A stretch of 64,000 bases of DNA, from the NCBI GenBank assembly GCA_016293205.1, contig JAEDES010000001.1:1-64000 (forward strand). Direction: 5' to 3'. Source of the DNA: Bacilli bacterium (GTDB lineage Bacteria; Bacillota_I; Bacilli_A; RF39; UBA660). The number at the start of each line of letters is the position of its first letter. Positions within the stretch are counted from its first letter, which is position 1. The position numbers and the translations under genes were made by a program. A model generated the notes under the pieces. It did not search any database. It was not told the origin of the DNA and saw only the letters and a program-made list of their open reading frames with translations. Positions 37,901-44,808 of this stretch are shown here, one piece after another.

Positions 37901-39354
37901 TGTTTTGCTGCTTTTTCTGCTGCTTCTCTTGCAGATTTTTCTCCGGCTTCTCTAATTGAGTTTTCTCCAGCTTCTTTTACTGCTTTTTCTCCCGCTTCTT
38001 TTACAGCTTCTTCAGAAATTTCTTTTCCGGCTTTTTCTGCACTTTCTTTTGCTGCTTTTTCTGCAGATTCTCTAATTGCTTTTTCACCTTGTTCTTTTAA
38101 TAATTTTTCTGAAGTTTCTTTAACACCTTTTTCTCCAGCTTCTTGTAAGGCTTTTTCTCCGGCTTCTTTAATTGTTTTTTCAGTTAATTCTTTTCCGGCT
38201 TTTTCTGCTGCTTCTTTAGCAGCTTTTTCTCCGGCTTCTCTAATTGCTTTTTCTCCAGCTTCTTTTACAGCTTTTTCTGTTAATTCTTGACCAGCTTCTT
38301 TTAAAGCTTTTTCTCCGGCTTCTTTAATAGCTTGTTCAGATGCTTCTTTTACGGCTTTTTCTCCACCTTCTTTAATTAACTTTTCAGTTAATTCTTTTCC
38401 AGCTTTTTCAGCACCTTCTTTTGCTAATTTTTCAGCACCTTCTTTAATTGTCTTTTCAGCAGTTTCTTTTAATAGTTTTTCTCCGGCTTCTTTTGCCATT
38501 TGTTGAGTAACTTTTTGTCCAACACCTTTAACTGCTTTGGTTGCTAATGGACCTACTAATTCAAGACCATATCCAATTGAAAATGCCATTGTAGCTGCAA
38601 ATGCTGCATCACCTACAGATGCAGCTGCTGCATCTTGAATAGACATATTTGGATCGGCTATCAATTTTTCTTGTGTTCCGGCACCCATTTCTCCAATAAA
38701 TGTAAATGCTGCGTCGGCTACTGCTGCAGATAATCCTTGAGTACCTCCTGTTAGTGCAGCAATTGCAACATAAGCAACGACTGTTCCTGCACCTTTCATA
38801 AAGTCTGCTGCCGGATCATCATGATTATAGTTTGCATGTTTTTCAATTGCTGCCATGAATGGTACATTTTCAAATGCCCAATCAAATGCTTTTCCTACTG
38901 CTTCGTATCTTACTGCATCAGTTAACCATTGTTCAGCATCGCTCCATCCTACCCAACCACAAACAACTGCAGCACCAGTCATTAATCCATCAACAATTTG
39001 TTCAAAACCTGTTAAGAAACCTTCGGCAAAATTGAATATCGCCATACCAGCGTCTGCCCACCAATTTGTTTCAGTTACTGTAACATCACCTTCAAAACTT
39101 GTTAACGCATTTAATGTATCTGAAATTCTATTTTTTTCTCCATTAATTGATTTTTGATAATCTTTTTTATATTGTTCAATTACTCCTATATTGCTATATA
39201 CATTAGATACTCTATCCCAACCTGTTTTTGCTTTAAGATTAGTAATTAAAGTACCTAGATCGTTAGAACCTAAATATGAACTAATTGAAGATAATTCTGA
39301 AATAATGTCTTTTACTTTAGCTTCATTATATGAAAACTCTAAATAATCTGACAT
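34975..39354 (-). CDS. Giant octad-repeat protein of the WXG-like island
   Basis: 1459 residues. Residues 1-95 resemble a WXG100/LXG-type helical hairpin (KAKTGWDRV near 41-49). Residues 100-275 are Gly/Ala-rich and partly hydrophobic. Residues about 289-970 are tandem 8-residue units of the form EAGEKAxK (for example EAGEKAVK, ESAEKAAK, ELTEKLIK), roughly 85 copies with very few insertions. Then come an Asp-rich helical region, zinc-knuckle motifs (CPYCGSFECDGSC at about 1158 and CPTCGQNPCVCP twice), a Thr-Asp dipeptide tract (about 1230-1283), one membrane helix (MIPLMAGLGAAALAGLG, about 1357) and a very acidic tail. No LPXTG signal. AGGAGGG before the start. Likely envelope-linked; function unknown. 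Confidence 0.8.
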   Translation of the reverse strand: MSDYLEFSYNEAKVKDIISELSSISSYLGSNDLGTLITNLKAKTGWDRVSNVYSNIGVIEQYKKDYQKSINGEKNRISDTLNALTSFEGDVTVTETNWWADAGMAIFNFAEGFLTGFEQIVDGLMTGAAVVCGWVGWSDAEQWLTDAVRYEAVGKAFDWAFENVPFMAAIEKHANYNHDDPAADFMKGAGTVVAYVAIAALTGGTQGLSAAVADAAFTFIGEMGAGTQEKLIADPNMSIQDAAAASVGDAAFAATMAFSIGYGLELVGPLATKAVKGVGQKVTQQMAKEAGEKLLKETAEKTIKEGAEKLAKEGAEKAGKELTEKLIKEGGEKAVKEASEQAIKEAGEKALKEAGQELTEKAVKEAGEKAIREAGEKAAKEAAEKAGKELTEKTIKEAGEKALQEAGEKGVKETSEKLLKEQGEKAIRESAEKAAKESAEKAGKEISEEAVKEAGEKAVKEAGENSIREAGEKSAREAAEKAAKQEGKKAVKEATETQIKEAGEKAAKEAGINSTKEAGEKAIREQAEKAAQESANKAARKAAREVTKKAGKEGVQEAGEKAIRESAEKAFKESAERAGKEVTEDAIKEAGEKAVQEASEKAVKEAGEKVIKQQAKEAAQGASEKVLKEAGDKAVKHASDKAIEKAGNKAINELGEKAINEAAQKASMEAAEKGIKEAGEQALKDATETQIKEAAEKSIREQGEKAFQQMAKDNKLLEKAIKEGGDRAVAAVGEKGIIELGEEAITTQTKEMVTESLEAQAREAGEQAIKNATEEQIQAAGKEAIYNSARKEVMEEVMQNTDEIIERYVKDSGERAVQNATEEQLQQLGENAIRESAENNYKAYAREHAEEMIEQYTHEQGEKAVQQALEELGPEGLRNVGEQAIREQAELAARETAQAAGQEITEEAVKEAGENAVQNALKQGGEEALQNAGEKTFKDAAEKEARELAQKEGDDVLEKLAKEEGDKAVQGTPTDDILEQGRSIARETAEKEAAQEASEKAGELIGKEITEKTTSRVDDIVRATDPEDLLKQGEDLIRDKATKEVLDTMDDKIDDAVREALESVDDAHKYDVGEQYVRNMAEESVTARYGTDLIDDVIDTTLDVADEFPVAGAGQRIGRHATAIVGSEIAQDIRENVQEQQAIEEKVNEIFDQQEEKPHCPYCGSFECDGSCINEQSTTDLVCPTCGQNPCVCPSEVCPVCGQNPCVCPTGGGDDDSTWPPSDPDEGLPPADTDTDTDTDTNTDTDTDTDTDTDTDTDTDTDTDTDTDTDTDTDTDTDTDTDNDDDTADDDDDWKPDYPTGDNLVNDVLPGGEDSNFSSLTEEFGEATGLGEIIDLAEGVNIPTSADPIRTRVNTKDNNMIPLMAGLGAAALAGLGTKAYLERKENKDEEEELEADEWEEEDAAELALNTESYENELEESDYLLPTDEYAFQPETAAIADEDEGEKYQAVNSSDLPSMN
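35507..35663 (-). repeat. Hexanucleotide tract encoding Thr-Asp repeats
   Basis: About 25 tandem 6-base units (TCTGTA, TCTGTG or TCAGTA on the plus strand). Unit length is a multiple of three, so slippage would change tract length without a frameshift. Confidence 0.85.
36445..38490 (-). repeat. 24-bp tandem repeats encoding 8-residue units
   Basis: Degenerate 24-base units with plus-strand forms like GCTTCTTTTACAGCTTTTTC, repeated about 85 times across the coding region of the giant protein. Confidence 0.85.
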
Positions 39355-39393
39355 ACTCTTCCCTCCTTAAAATAGTTTTAATTATAGTTTTTA

Positions 39394-39723
39394 TTACTCA
39401 TCAGCGTTTTCATATTTTTCTTTATACATTTCATAGCCTTGATTTAATAATGTTGATAATTCATTTTGAATTGGTGTTTCGTATCCCATATAACAAATTT
39501 TTTCTATTTGATCATGATTGAATGCACAAATTGTATTACTATCTAAAATTCCTTCTGGATAAATACATGCTCCGTATTCATAAATTTTCTTTTCTGGTTT
39601 AATTTCTTGTCCGTTTTTAATTTGAATGTTGTTTGGGAAAATACAATAACTTGTGATCATAATTTCCTTTTTCCCACCTTTTAGTAAAACAACAGTTCCT
39701 ATTGGTAAAAATCTTTCTTTCAT
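39394..39723 (-). CDS. DUF4176 protein
   Basis: 109 residues beginning FLPIGTVVLLKGGKKEIMITSY after a short lead, the hallmark of DUF4176, followed by YEYGACIYPEGI and FNHDQIEKICYMGYE. DUF4176 genes are regularly found in type VII (ESX/WXG100) secretion loci of Gram-positives, and this one lies between the giant repeat protein and the WXG-like genes, in keeping with that. Molecular role unknown. GGAG lies before the ATG. Confidence 0.85.
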   Translation of the reverse strand: MKERFLPIGTVVLLKGGKKEIMITSYCIFPNNIQIKNGQEIKPEKKIYEYGACIYPEGILDSNTICAFNHDQIEKICYMGYETPIQNELSTLLNQGYEMYKEKYENADE

Positions 39724-39767
39724 CTTAATTCTCCTTTTTACTTTTTTTCTACTTAACTTAAGTAGTT

Positions 39768-40139
39768 TTAGTCTTTATCTTTGTTTCTCCAGTATGTATT
39801 ATACTGAGAATTTTCTGTATTTCTTCTTGACTTAGCATTTGATTTGATTGTTTTTGCTGCTTCTTTTATCGCATCAGCTGCAGTAAGCAATTCATCTTTT
39901 ATTGTGTCTATGTTTTTATTATAGGTATTTCCGTTAACAGTAAATGTTTTACTTGATTTTGATAAATCAGATGAAACGCTTTTTAAATCACCGTTTCCAG
40001 ATCCTCCAGTTGCAGCTTTTTTAAATTTGTCAGCTACATCAATTATACTGTCGCATACACTTTTTATTCCATTATAGTCTACTCTTTCACCCTCTGGATA
40101 AACATATACACCTTGTTTACTATCATATATTCTTGCCAT
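39768..40139 (-). CDS. Small helical protein of the WXG-like island
   Basis: 123 residues: a short N-terminal part with YDSKQGVYVYPEGERVDY, then two helices split by a Gly/Ser-rich turn (TGGSGNGD), then a basic Asn-rich tail with SRRNTENSQYNTYWRNKD. The helical hairpin suggests a diverged WXG100-size protein, but no W-x-G turn is present. The ribosome site is poor and the gene lies behind a long hairpin, so output may be lower than for the upstream pairs. Likely a chaperone or substrate of the island. Confidence 0.6.
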   Translation of the reverse strand: MARIYDSKQGVYVYPEGERVDYNGIKSVCDSIIDVADKFKKAATGGSGNGDLKSVSSDLSKSSKTFTVNGNTYNKNIDTIKDELLTAADAIKEAAKTIKSNAKSRRNTENSQYNTYWRNKDKD

Positions 40140-40165
40140 ATTTAATGTACCATTACCTTTCCATC

Positions 40166-40213
40166 ATATGCGGTATATCATAAATAACAATTTATTTACA
40201 ATATACCGCATAT
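40166..40213 (-). repeat. Long inverted repeat between island genes
   Basis: Perfect 13-bp arms ATATGCGGTATAT (40166-40178) and ATATACCGCATAT (40201-40213); inside them AAATAA / TTATTT can extend the stem. No T-run follows on the minus strand, so it is not a typical terminator. It may stabilise or process the island mRNA. Confidence 0.7.
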
Positions 40214-40225
40214 AATATATTCTTT

Positions 40226-40504
40226 TTAAAGTTCTTTTCTATCTTCTGCAATCATTTCATCTGTTACAAGAGCCATTCTTCCTGCTTCTTGTTCAACACA
40301 CGCAACAATTGAATCACGATTCGTTCCAACATAATCTCTTATCGCTTTAGCATGTGCTTTAAGTTTTTCTGATTCAACTTTGTTATATAATGAATCCATA
40401 CTTTCATGAATGTCATCTAATACATTTTTCAATTTATCAGCTGATGTTGCTACGTCTACTACAGTTCCACCAACTACATCAACCTTTACTTCTACTTGAG
40501 CCAT
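40226..40504 (-). CDS. WXG100-size helical protein, tail AEDRKEL (pair 2, second member)
   Basis: 92 residues, alpha-helical, no cysteine pair, no signal peptide. It lacks a W-x-G turn; the helix break is around GTNRDS. The C-terminus DEMIAEDRKEL is nearly the same as that of the 41020-41298 product (TELVAEDTREL), though the rest differs, so the tail looks like a shared signal. It lies 22 bases after the LAGTAG-type protein. By analogy with EsxA/EsxB the two may form a heterodimer; this is inference. Confidence 0.7.
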   Translation of the reverse strand: MAQVEVKVDVVGGTVVDVATSADKLKNVLDDIHESMDSLYNKVESEKLKAHAKAIRDYVGTNRDSIVACVEQEAGRMALVTDEMIAEDRKEL

Positions 40505-40526
40505 TTGTTTTATTCATTCCTTTCTT

Positions 40527-40823
40527 TTATTGCATTGGTCTTGCATAAATATCATTAACTAGTTCATTAACTCTAGAATCTTCTTTGATATCAGCTTCTA
40601 AGCTATTAGTAATTTTATTGATATCTCCTTTTAACGTTTCTAATTTTCCCATTGCATCATCTAATCTAGTCTGAATATCTGTTCCTGCTGTACCAGCTAA
40701 TCCAGTATTTGCAAATGAAGTTTCTACTTCTCCATATACTGTTGAAATATCTGTTTCTGCTGATTCCATTGCCACTGACATGTTATGTAAGTCTTCTCCT
40801 GAATAACTAACTATTGTTGCCAT
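40527..40823 (-). CDS. WXG100-like protein with LAGTAG turn (pair 2, first member)
   Basis: 98 residues forming a predicted helical hairpin with the turn TGLAGTAGTDIQ near the middle, where classical WXG100 proteins have W-x-G followed by a conserved helix. Here Leu replaces Trp. The C-terminus has NELVNDIYARPMQ. GGAGGTG lies upstream. It is the first gene of the second pair, which follows a terminator closing the first pair. Confidence 0.75.
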   Translation of the reverse strand: MATIVSYSGEDLHNMSVAMESAETDISTVYGEVETSFANTGLAGTAGTDIQTRLDDAMGKLETLKGDINKITNSLEADIKEDSRVNELVNDIYARPMQ

Positions 40824-40952
40824 TAATTTAATTCACCTCCATATTTTCTAAGAATAATTCTCCTGATGATTACTCTTTATCCTCATATTATTTATTTTAT
40901 AGTTTTTTGCAACTATTATCAAGTCTTTTGGTGAAAATTGTTTTATTTTACA

Positions 40953-40986
40953 TAAAAAAAAAGTATATGATTTTTCATATACTTTA
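40953..40986 (-). terminator. Terminator between the two WXG-like pairs
   Basis: Perfect 11-bp stem AAAGTATATGA / TCATATACTTT followed by T9 on the minus strand, 35 bases past the stop of the first pair. The rest of 40824-41019 is AT-rich and no gene is supported. Confidence 0.8.
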
Positions 40987-41019
40987 ACTTTATCATAGAT
41001 ATAAACTAAAAACTTATAA

Positions 41020-41298
41020 TTATAGTTCTCTTGTATCCTCAGCAACTAATTCTGTACGGATTTTATCTAATGTTTTAGCAGTATTTTCAACTTCTTTTGC
41101 TGCTACATCAATGCGTGATACTACTTCATTAAATTTATTTAAATATCTTGTAATCCAATCAGATTCAGTAGCTGTGTTGATTCCTGTAACAACTTCTCTA
41201 TGAGAATCTGCTTTTGATCTCATATCAGTAGCAGTACTTCTTAAAGCGTTAGCCTTTGTTTCCATCATTTGGATTTGCGCTTCTTTTTGATTTGCCAT
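41020..41298 (-). CDS. WXG100-size helical protein, tail AEDTREL (pair 1, second member)
   Basis: 92 residues, fully helical pattern (ETKANALRSTATDMRSKADS, then a break at ESDWITRYL, then EVVSRIDVAAKEVENTAKTL). A Trp is present at the turn, but as DWITR rather than W-x-G. It ends TELVAEDTREL, matching the tail of the 40226-40504 product. It lies 27 bases after the LQGTAG-type protein. No signal peptide, as expected for ESX-exported proteins. Confidence 0.72.
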   Translation of the reverse strand: MANQKEAQIQMMETKANALRSTATDMRSKADSHREVVTGINTATESDWITRYLNKFNEVVSRIDVAAKEVENTAKTLDKIRTELVAEDTREL

Positions 41299-41325
41299 TT
41301 TAATTACTTCCTTTCTTTCTTATTA

Positions 41326-41601
41326 TTATCCATTTATAAACCCTGATACTTTGCTATCAGATGCTTGTTGAGATCTAACTTTATCATCTGCCATTGTAGC
41401 AACATCTTGTGCTAATTTTTCAGCTTCAGCTACATTGTTAGTTAACGCTGTAACAACTCTTTGCATTTCTTGTCCAGCTGTTCCTTGTAATCCTGATTTG
41501 TCAGCATCGTCTTTAACTGCTGCTGCTTGTGCTTTTAATTCAGCAACTACTGATTCTGCTTCAGTTTTGATTGCGATAATTTGTTCTGTTGAATAGTTCA
41601 T
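41326..41601 (-). CDS. WXG100-like protein with LQGTAG turn (pair 1, first member)
   Basis: 91 residues, helical hairpin with the turn KSGLQGTAGQEMQ, which aligns with the LAGTAG turn of the pair 2 protein and with the W-x-G position of classical WXG100 proteins. The start 41601 follows GGAGGTGAAG; the in-frame codon 20 residues earlier lacks a site. First gene of the island transcript, with a promoter about 75-100 bases upstream. The C-terminus ends SDSKVSGFING without a YxxxD/E signal. Confidence 0.77.
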   Translation of the reverse strand: MNYSTEQIIAIKTEAESVVAELKAQAAAVKDDADKSGLQGTAGQEMQRVVTALTNNVAEAEKLAQDVATMADDKVRSQQASDSKVSGFING

Positions 41602-41675
41602 TAATTCTTCACCTCCGTATTTTTCTTTTAAGAATAATGTGATCCTTACGACCGAACCCATATCCTTATGTATTC

Positions 41676-41704
41676 ATTGTATATTTTTTTCAAAATCAAT
41701 GCAA
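41676..41704 (-). promoter_or_regulatory. Probable promoter of the WXG-like island
   Basis: On the minus strand TTGCAT, 17-base spacer, TACAAT. It leaves a 5' leader of about 70 bases before the first WXG-like gene. Confidence 0.5.
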
Positions 41705-41896
41705 GCATTTTATTTAAATTATACATTTTTTTTACAAAACTTAATTTTTTTACATATTATTAATTAACACATATTTTTGCCTTTTGAATATTCTATATTA
41801 GATATGTGATGCTTATCAAATAATATTTATTTTTTATATAATAATTCTATTTTTTACTTAATTCAAATATGTAATATATAGAAAGGAGGGATTTTT

Positions 41897-42292
41897 ATGT
41901 GTTGTGATGATAATAATAATTGCATTGGAGATTTATTAAAACGTATTGCATTACTTCAAAAACAAGATTGTGATAATAATATGTCATCAGGATGTGATAA
42001 ACCATTCTTAGGACCTATACGTACATTTGAATGTTATAATACTAGACCTATTACCTTATATAATTGTTGTACTGGTTCACCTTGGAGTTTTACTTATACT
42101 ATTAATGGTGTAGAGAGTACTTCTTCTGTATTTAGAGTTGAAGCTGTAGATGATAATTGTTCTACTCTTAGAATTCTCGCAACTGATGCAACTACTGGAG
42201 GATATACAAATACTAATGAATTCTTTACTATTAATTTAGATTGTGTTGGAGCAGTTAGATGTTTACCAGATACTTATGTAGATTTATGCTAA
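41897..42292 (+). CDS. CotY/CotZ-like cysteine-rich protein
   Basis: 131 residues with about 14 cysteines and no signal peptide. The second half (SVFRVEAVDDNCSTLRIL, then FFTINLDCVGAVRCLPDTYV) follows the Bacillus CotY/CotZ/ExsY pattern (FFRVE..C.CCATL.IL, then IEVDLGCFCAIQCL). In Bacillus these proteins self-assemble into disulfide-linked sheets of spore crust or exosporium. The N-terminus MCCDDNNNCIGDLLKRI also fits. GAAAGGAGGG lies before the ATG. It stands alone, divergent from the WXG-like island. Either the organism forms spores or it uses this lattice protein otherwise. Confidence 0.78.
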   Translation: MCCDDNNNCIGDLLKRIALLQKQDCDNNMSSGCDKPFLGPIRTFECYNTRPITLYNCCTGSPWSFTYTINGVESTSSVFRVEAVDDNCSTLRILATDATTGGYTNTNEFFTINLDCVGAVRCLPDTYVDLC

Positions 42293-42318
42293 TAAAAAAA
42301 GTTCTATTTAGAACTTTT
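42291..42318. terminator. Bidirectional terminator
   Basis: Stem AAAGTTCTA / TAGAACTTT between the convergent CotY/Z-like and 95-residue genes, with A-run and T-run flanks. Confidence 0.7.
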
Positions 42319-42591
42319 TCTTTCTATTGAGATAATTTCATTTATTGGAATAATATCATTATTTAAAGTTGTTACAATTGTATTTGTTTTAGATACTAAA
42401 TAAGTATCATATATATTATTTTTTGTCTTTATAATTACTGGTATATTATAAGCATATCCTGTTCCATTAAAAATAGCATTTATAGTATCAATTATTAATT
42501 CTTTATTTTCTTCCTTTATATAAGTTACTTCCCTATTATTTTTAATTTTTTTATTTATTTCATTTTGATATATACTTGGTAGTTTTTTCAT
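42304..42591 (-). CDS. Small hypothetical protein
   Basis: 95 residues, basic, no membrane segment. The middle and end look beta-rich (IPVIIKTKNNIYDTYLVSKT and INEIISIERK), perhaps an SH3-like small barrel, but no family is recognised. AAAGGAGAG before the ATG. It stands between the CotY/Z-like gene (convergent) and the rodA-type gene (divergent). Confidence 0.6.
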   Translation of the reverse strand: MKKLPSIYQNEINKKIKNNREVTYIKEENKELIIDTINAIFNGTGYAYNIPVIIKTKNNIYDTYLVSKTNTIVTTLNNDIIPINEIISIERKSSK

Positions 42592-42776
42592 TTTTCTCTC
42601 CTTTATATATTTTATGAATTAATAAATAATATTTTCTAACTTTTATTGTATAATAATATTAAAGGAGGTATGAAAAAATAAAAAACTTAAATTTAAAGAT
42701 AGTTATACCTATTATTTTACTAGCTATAATAAGTATTACAACTATTTATTGTGCAGCTATATATACATCTAGTAAT

Positions 42777-43799
42777 ATGGGTAATTTAACATTAAAACAA
42801 TCTATATGGTATATAATTGGATCAATCTTAGTAGTAGTTATTTTAAGACTTAAAAACGAATTTTTATATAGACATACTTGGATACTATATATAATAGGAA
42901 ATATTTTACTAGTTGGATTATTCTTCTTTGGTACTCCTATTAATAATAGTAGATGCTGGTATACTATTCCTGGTATTGGAAGTTTTCAACCTAGTGAGTT
43001 TATGAAAATATTTTTAATGTTGGCTTTAGCTACTTTGATTCATAATTTTAGAAGTGATTATAAAAATCCAACTGTTAAAGAAGAATTTATATTTATATTA
43101 AAATCTTTAGTTATTTTAGCAATACCTTCTATTCTTACTTTCTTACAACCAGATACAGGTGTTGTATTAATATATTTCATTATATATTGTGTAATGATGT
43201 TTATATCTGGAATTAGAATGAGATGGTTTGTATCAGGCGTTTCATTAGTACTAGTTGTTGCCGTAAGTGTTTTATCAATTTATTTCTTTAAAGAAGATTT
43301 ATTTATAGATTTATTTGGTACATCAATATTTTATAGATTAGATAGAATATTTGATTGGAGAAATGGTTCAGGATTACAACTTGAAAATGCATTAGCCGCA
43401 ATTGGTTCTGCCGGATTATTTGGACATGGTTTTAATAAGACTCCATTATATTTTCCAGAAGCATCAACAGATTTTATATTTGCAGTTTTTGCTTCTAATT
43501 TTGGTTTAATTGGATGTTTAATTCTAATTGGTATTATTGTTTATTTAGATGTTAATATAATTATTATTGCGAGAAAGAAAATTAATGATACTGATAAATA
43601 TATAATTGCAGGGATTATAGGAATGATAATATTTCAACAGGTACAAAATATTGGAATGACTGTTGGATTACTTCCAATAACAGGAATTACTCTTCCATTT
43701 ATATCTTATGGAGGATCTAGTTTATTATCATATATGGTATTAGTTGGAATAATATTAAATATATCTACTGAAAAAGAAAGATTTTATAAAATGAAATAA
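42777..43799 (+). CDS. rodA: RodA/FtsW-type SEDS glycosyltransferase, 5' end disrupted
   Basis: SEDS-family peptidoglycan polymerase with about nine helices visible. Motifs: RCWYTIPGIGSFQPSEFMKI, FLQPDTGVVLIY, GSAGLFGHGF, TDFIFAVFASNFGLIG and GITLPFISYGGSSLL. The first usable ATG in frame is at 42777, which removes the first helix. That helix is encoded just upstream (IVIPIILLAIISITTIY) behind AAAGGAGGT, but the ATG at 42670 is in another frame and meets TAA after A6. One more A there would restore the normal N-terminus. Either a sequencing/assembly deletion, slippage, or an unusual start. Works with MreC/MreD on cell elongation. Confidence 0.85.
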   Translation: MGNLTLKQSIWYIIGSILVVVILRLKNEFLYRHTWILYIIGNILLVGLFFFGTPINNSRCWYTIPGIGSFQPSEFMKIFLMLALATLIHNFRSDYKNPTVKEEFIFILKSLVILAIPSILTFLQPDTGVVLIYFIIYCVMMFISGIRMRWFVSGVSLVLVVAVSVLSIYFFKEDLFIDLFGTSIFYRLDRIFDWRNGSGLQLENALAAIGSAGLFGHGFNKTPLYFPEASTDFIFAVFASNFGLIGCLILIGIIVYLDVNIIIIARKKINDTDKYIIAGIIGMIIFQQVQNIGMTVGLLPITGITLPFISYGGSSLLSYMVLVGIILNISTEKERFYKMK

Positions 43800-43824
43800 G
43801 AGAATCAAATGATTCTCTTTTTTA
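43796..43824. terminator. Bidirectional terminator
   Basis: Stem AGAGAATCA / TGATTCTCT between the rodA-type gene and the convergent PrsW-type gene, followed by T5. Confidence 0.7.
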
Positions 43825-44706
43825 TTTTCTTTTTCCGCAATGCATACAGAATGGACCTACTAAAATACTTCCACAATTTGTACAATATTCTTTATCTGAA
43901 TTTGTCATATTAATTTGTTGCATTCTTTCTTTTTCAATATAATTATCCATTCTAGAATTTTTAATTCTATTTCGATATTCTTTCTTTAGTTGATTACGAT
44001 ATAGACTTTTATTTTTTCTAGATAGTTGTTTGATTTTACTTAATGATGTTACATATAAGAATATTATAAAGATAAAGAATACATACATGAATTCATCCTT
44101 ATTTATAAATAAACAAAAGTCATATATACCATGTAGTATTGTTGGTACTAAAATACTTTTTATTTTATTTAATTTTTCTTGATCTTTATTACCATCCAAA
44201 TAAGCTTGTTTTGCGATTGTTAAATAATATCCCATAAAGATGGAGTCACATGCATGTCCTGGTACAGCAAGTAGTGCTCTTGATATACCTATTTTGATGC
44301 TATTATTTGTAAAAACATATAGTATATTTTCAAAGAAAGCAAATCCTAATGAGACAAATACGGCATATACAATTATGTCATACTTTTCATCGAAGCATCG
44401 ACTGTTATATCCTACTTTATGAACAAAGTACCATTTACATGCTTCTTCTACTAAAGCTACCCCTACAAAGGAATATATTAGTACTTCAAATTGTGTCATA
44501 TCAACTACTTCTTTTCCAAGGAAGGGAATTAGTAGTTCCATAAACTCTGATACAACTAATACTAAGAAACATGAAGTTATACCTTTCATAAATAAAGATG
44601 ATAATAATTGTATGGGTTCTTTATTTCGATCTTTAGAATAAACAAACCAACATATTAGTACTACAGGTAATGCTGAAATTATGAATAATATTAAATATCT
44701 TATCAT
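43822..44706 (-). CDS. PrsW-family intramembrane protease with C-terminal zinc ribbon
   Basis: 294 residues with seven or eight hydrophobic segments. PrsW motifs are present: EEACKWYFV (double Glu), FAFFENILYVF, VPGHACDSIFMGYY and PTILHGIYDF. In Bacillus PrsW makes the first cut in anti-sigma factor RsiW. The C-terminal tail is cytosolic and basic and ends in a zinc ribbon, YCTNCGSILVGPFCMHCGKR, which Bacillus PrsW lacks. The start 44706 follows AAGGTGAC. No anti-sigma factor gene is nearby, so the substrate is unknown. Confidence 0.85.
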   Translation of the reverse strand: MIRYLILFIISALPVVLICWFVYSKDRNKEPIQLLSSLFMKGITSCFLVLVVSEFMELLIPFLGKEVVDMTQFEVLIYSFVGVALVEEACKWYFVHKVGYNSRCFDEKYDIIVYAVFVSLGFAFFENILYVFTNNSIKIGISRALLAVPGHACDSIFMGYYLTIAKQAYLDGNKDQEKLNKIKSILVPTILHGIYDFCLFINKDEFMYVFFIFIIFLYVTSLSKIKQLSRKNKSLYRNQLKKEYRNRIKNSRMDNYIEKERMQQINMTNSDKEYCTNCGSILVGPFCMHCGKRK

Positions 44707-44762
44707 TGTAGTCACCTTTTATTCTTCTACTTTGAGTATATCATTTATATTTTTTATGTTAA

Positions 44763-44808
44763 AGAAAAAAGATACGATATTTTTCTTGGTTGACATATCG
44801 TATCTATA
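44763..44808 (-). terminator. ABC-F gene terminator
   Basis: Stem GATACGATAT / ATATCGTATC with a 14-base loop, then T6 on the minus strand. Confidence 0.75.

Noticed and set aside
36445..38490. Repeats of about 24 bp considered as a CRISPR array
   Set aside because: Units are contiguous with no spacers, in frame, and encode a regular peptide repeat; no cas gene is present.
40848..41045. 65-codon minus-strand ORF between the two WXG-like pairs
   Set aside because: It crosses a strong terminator, overlaps the end of a better-supported gene, has AT-driven composition and no ribosome site.
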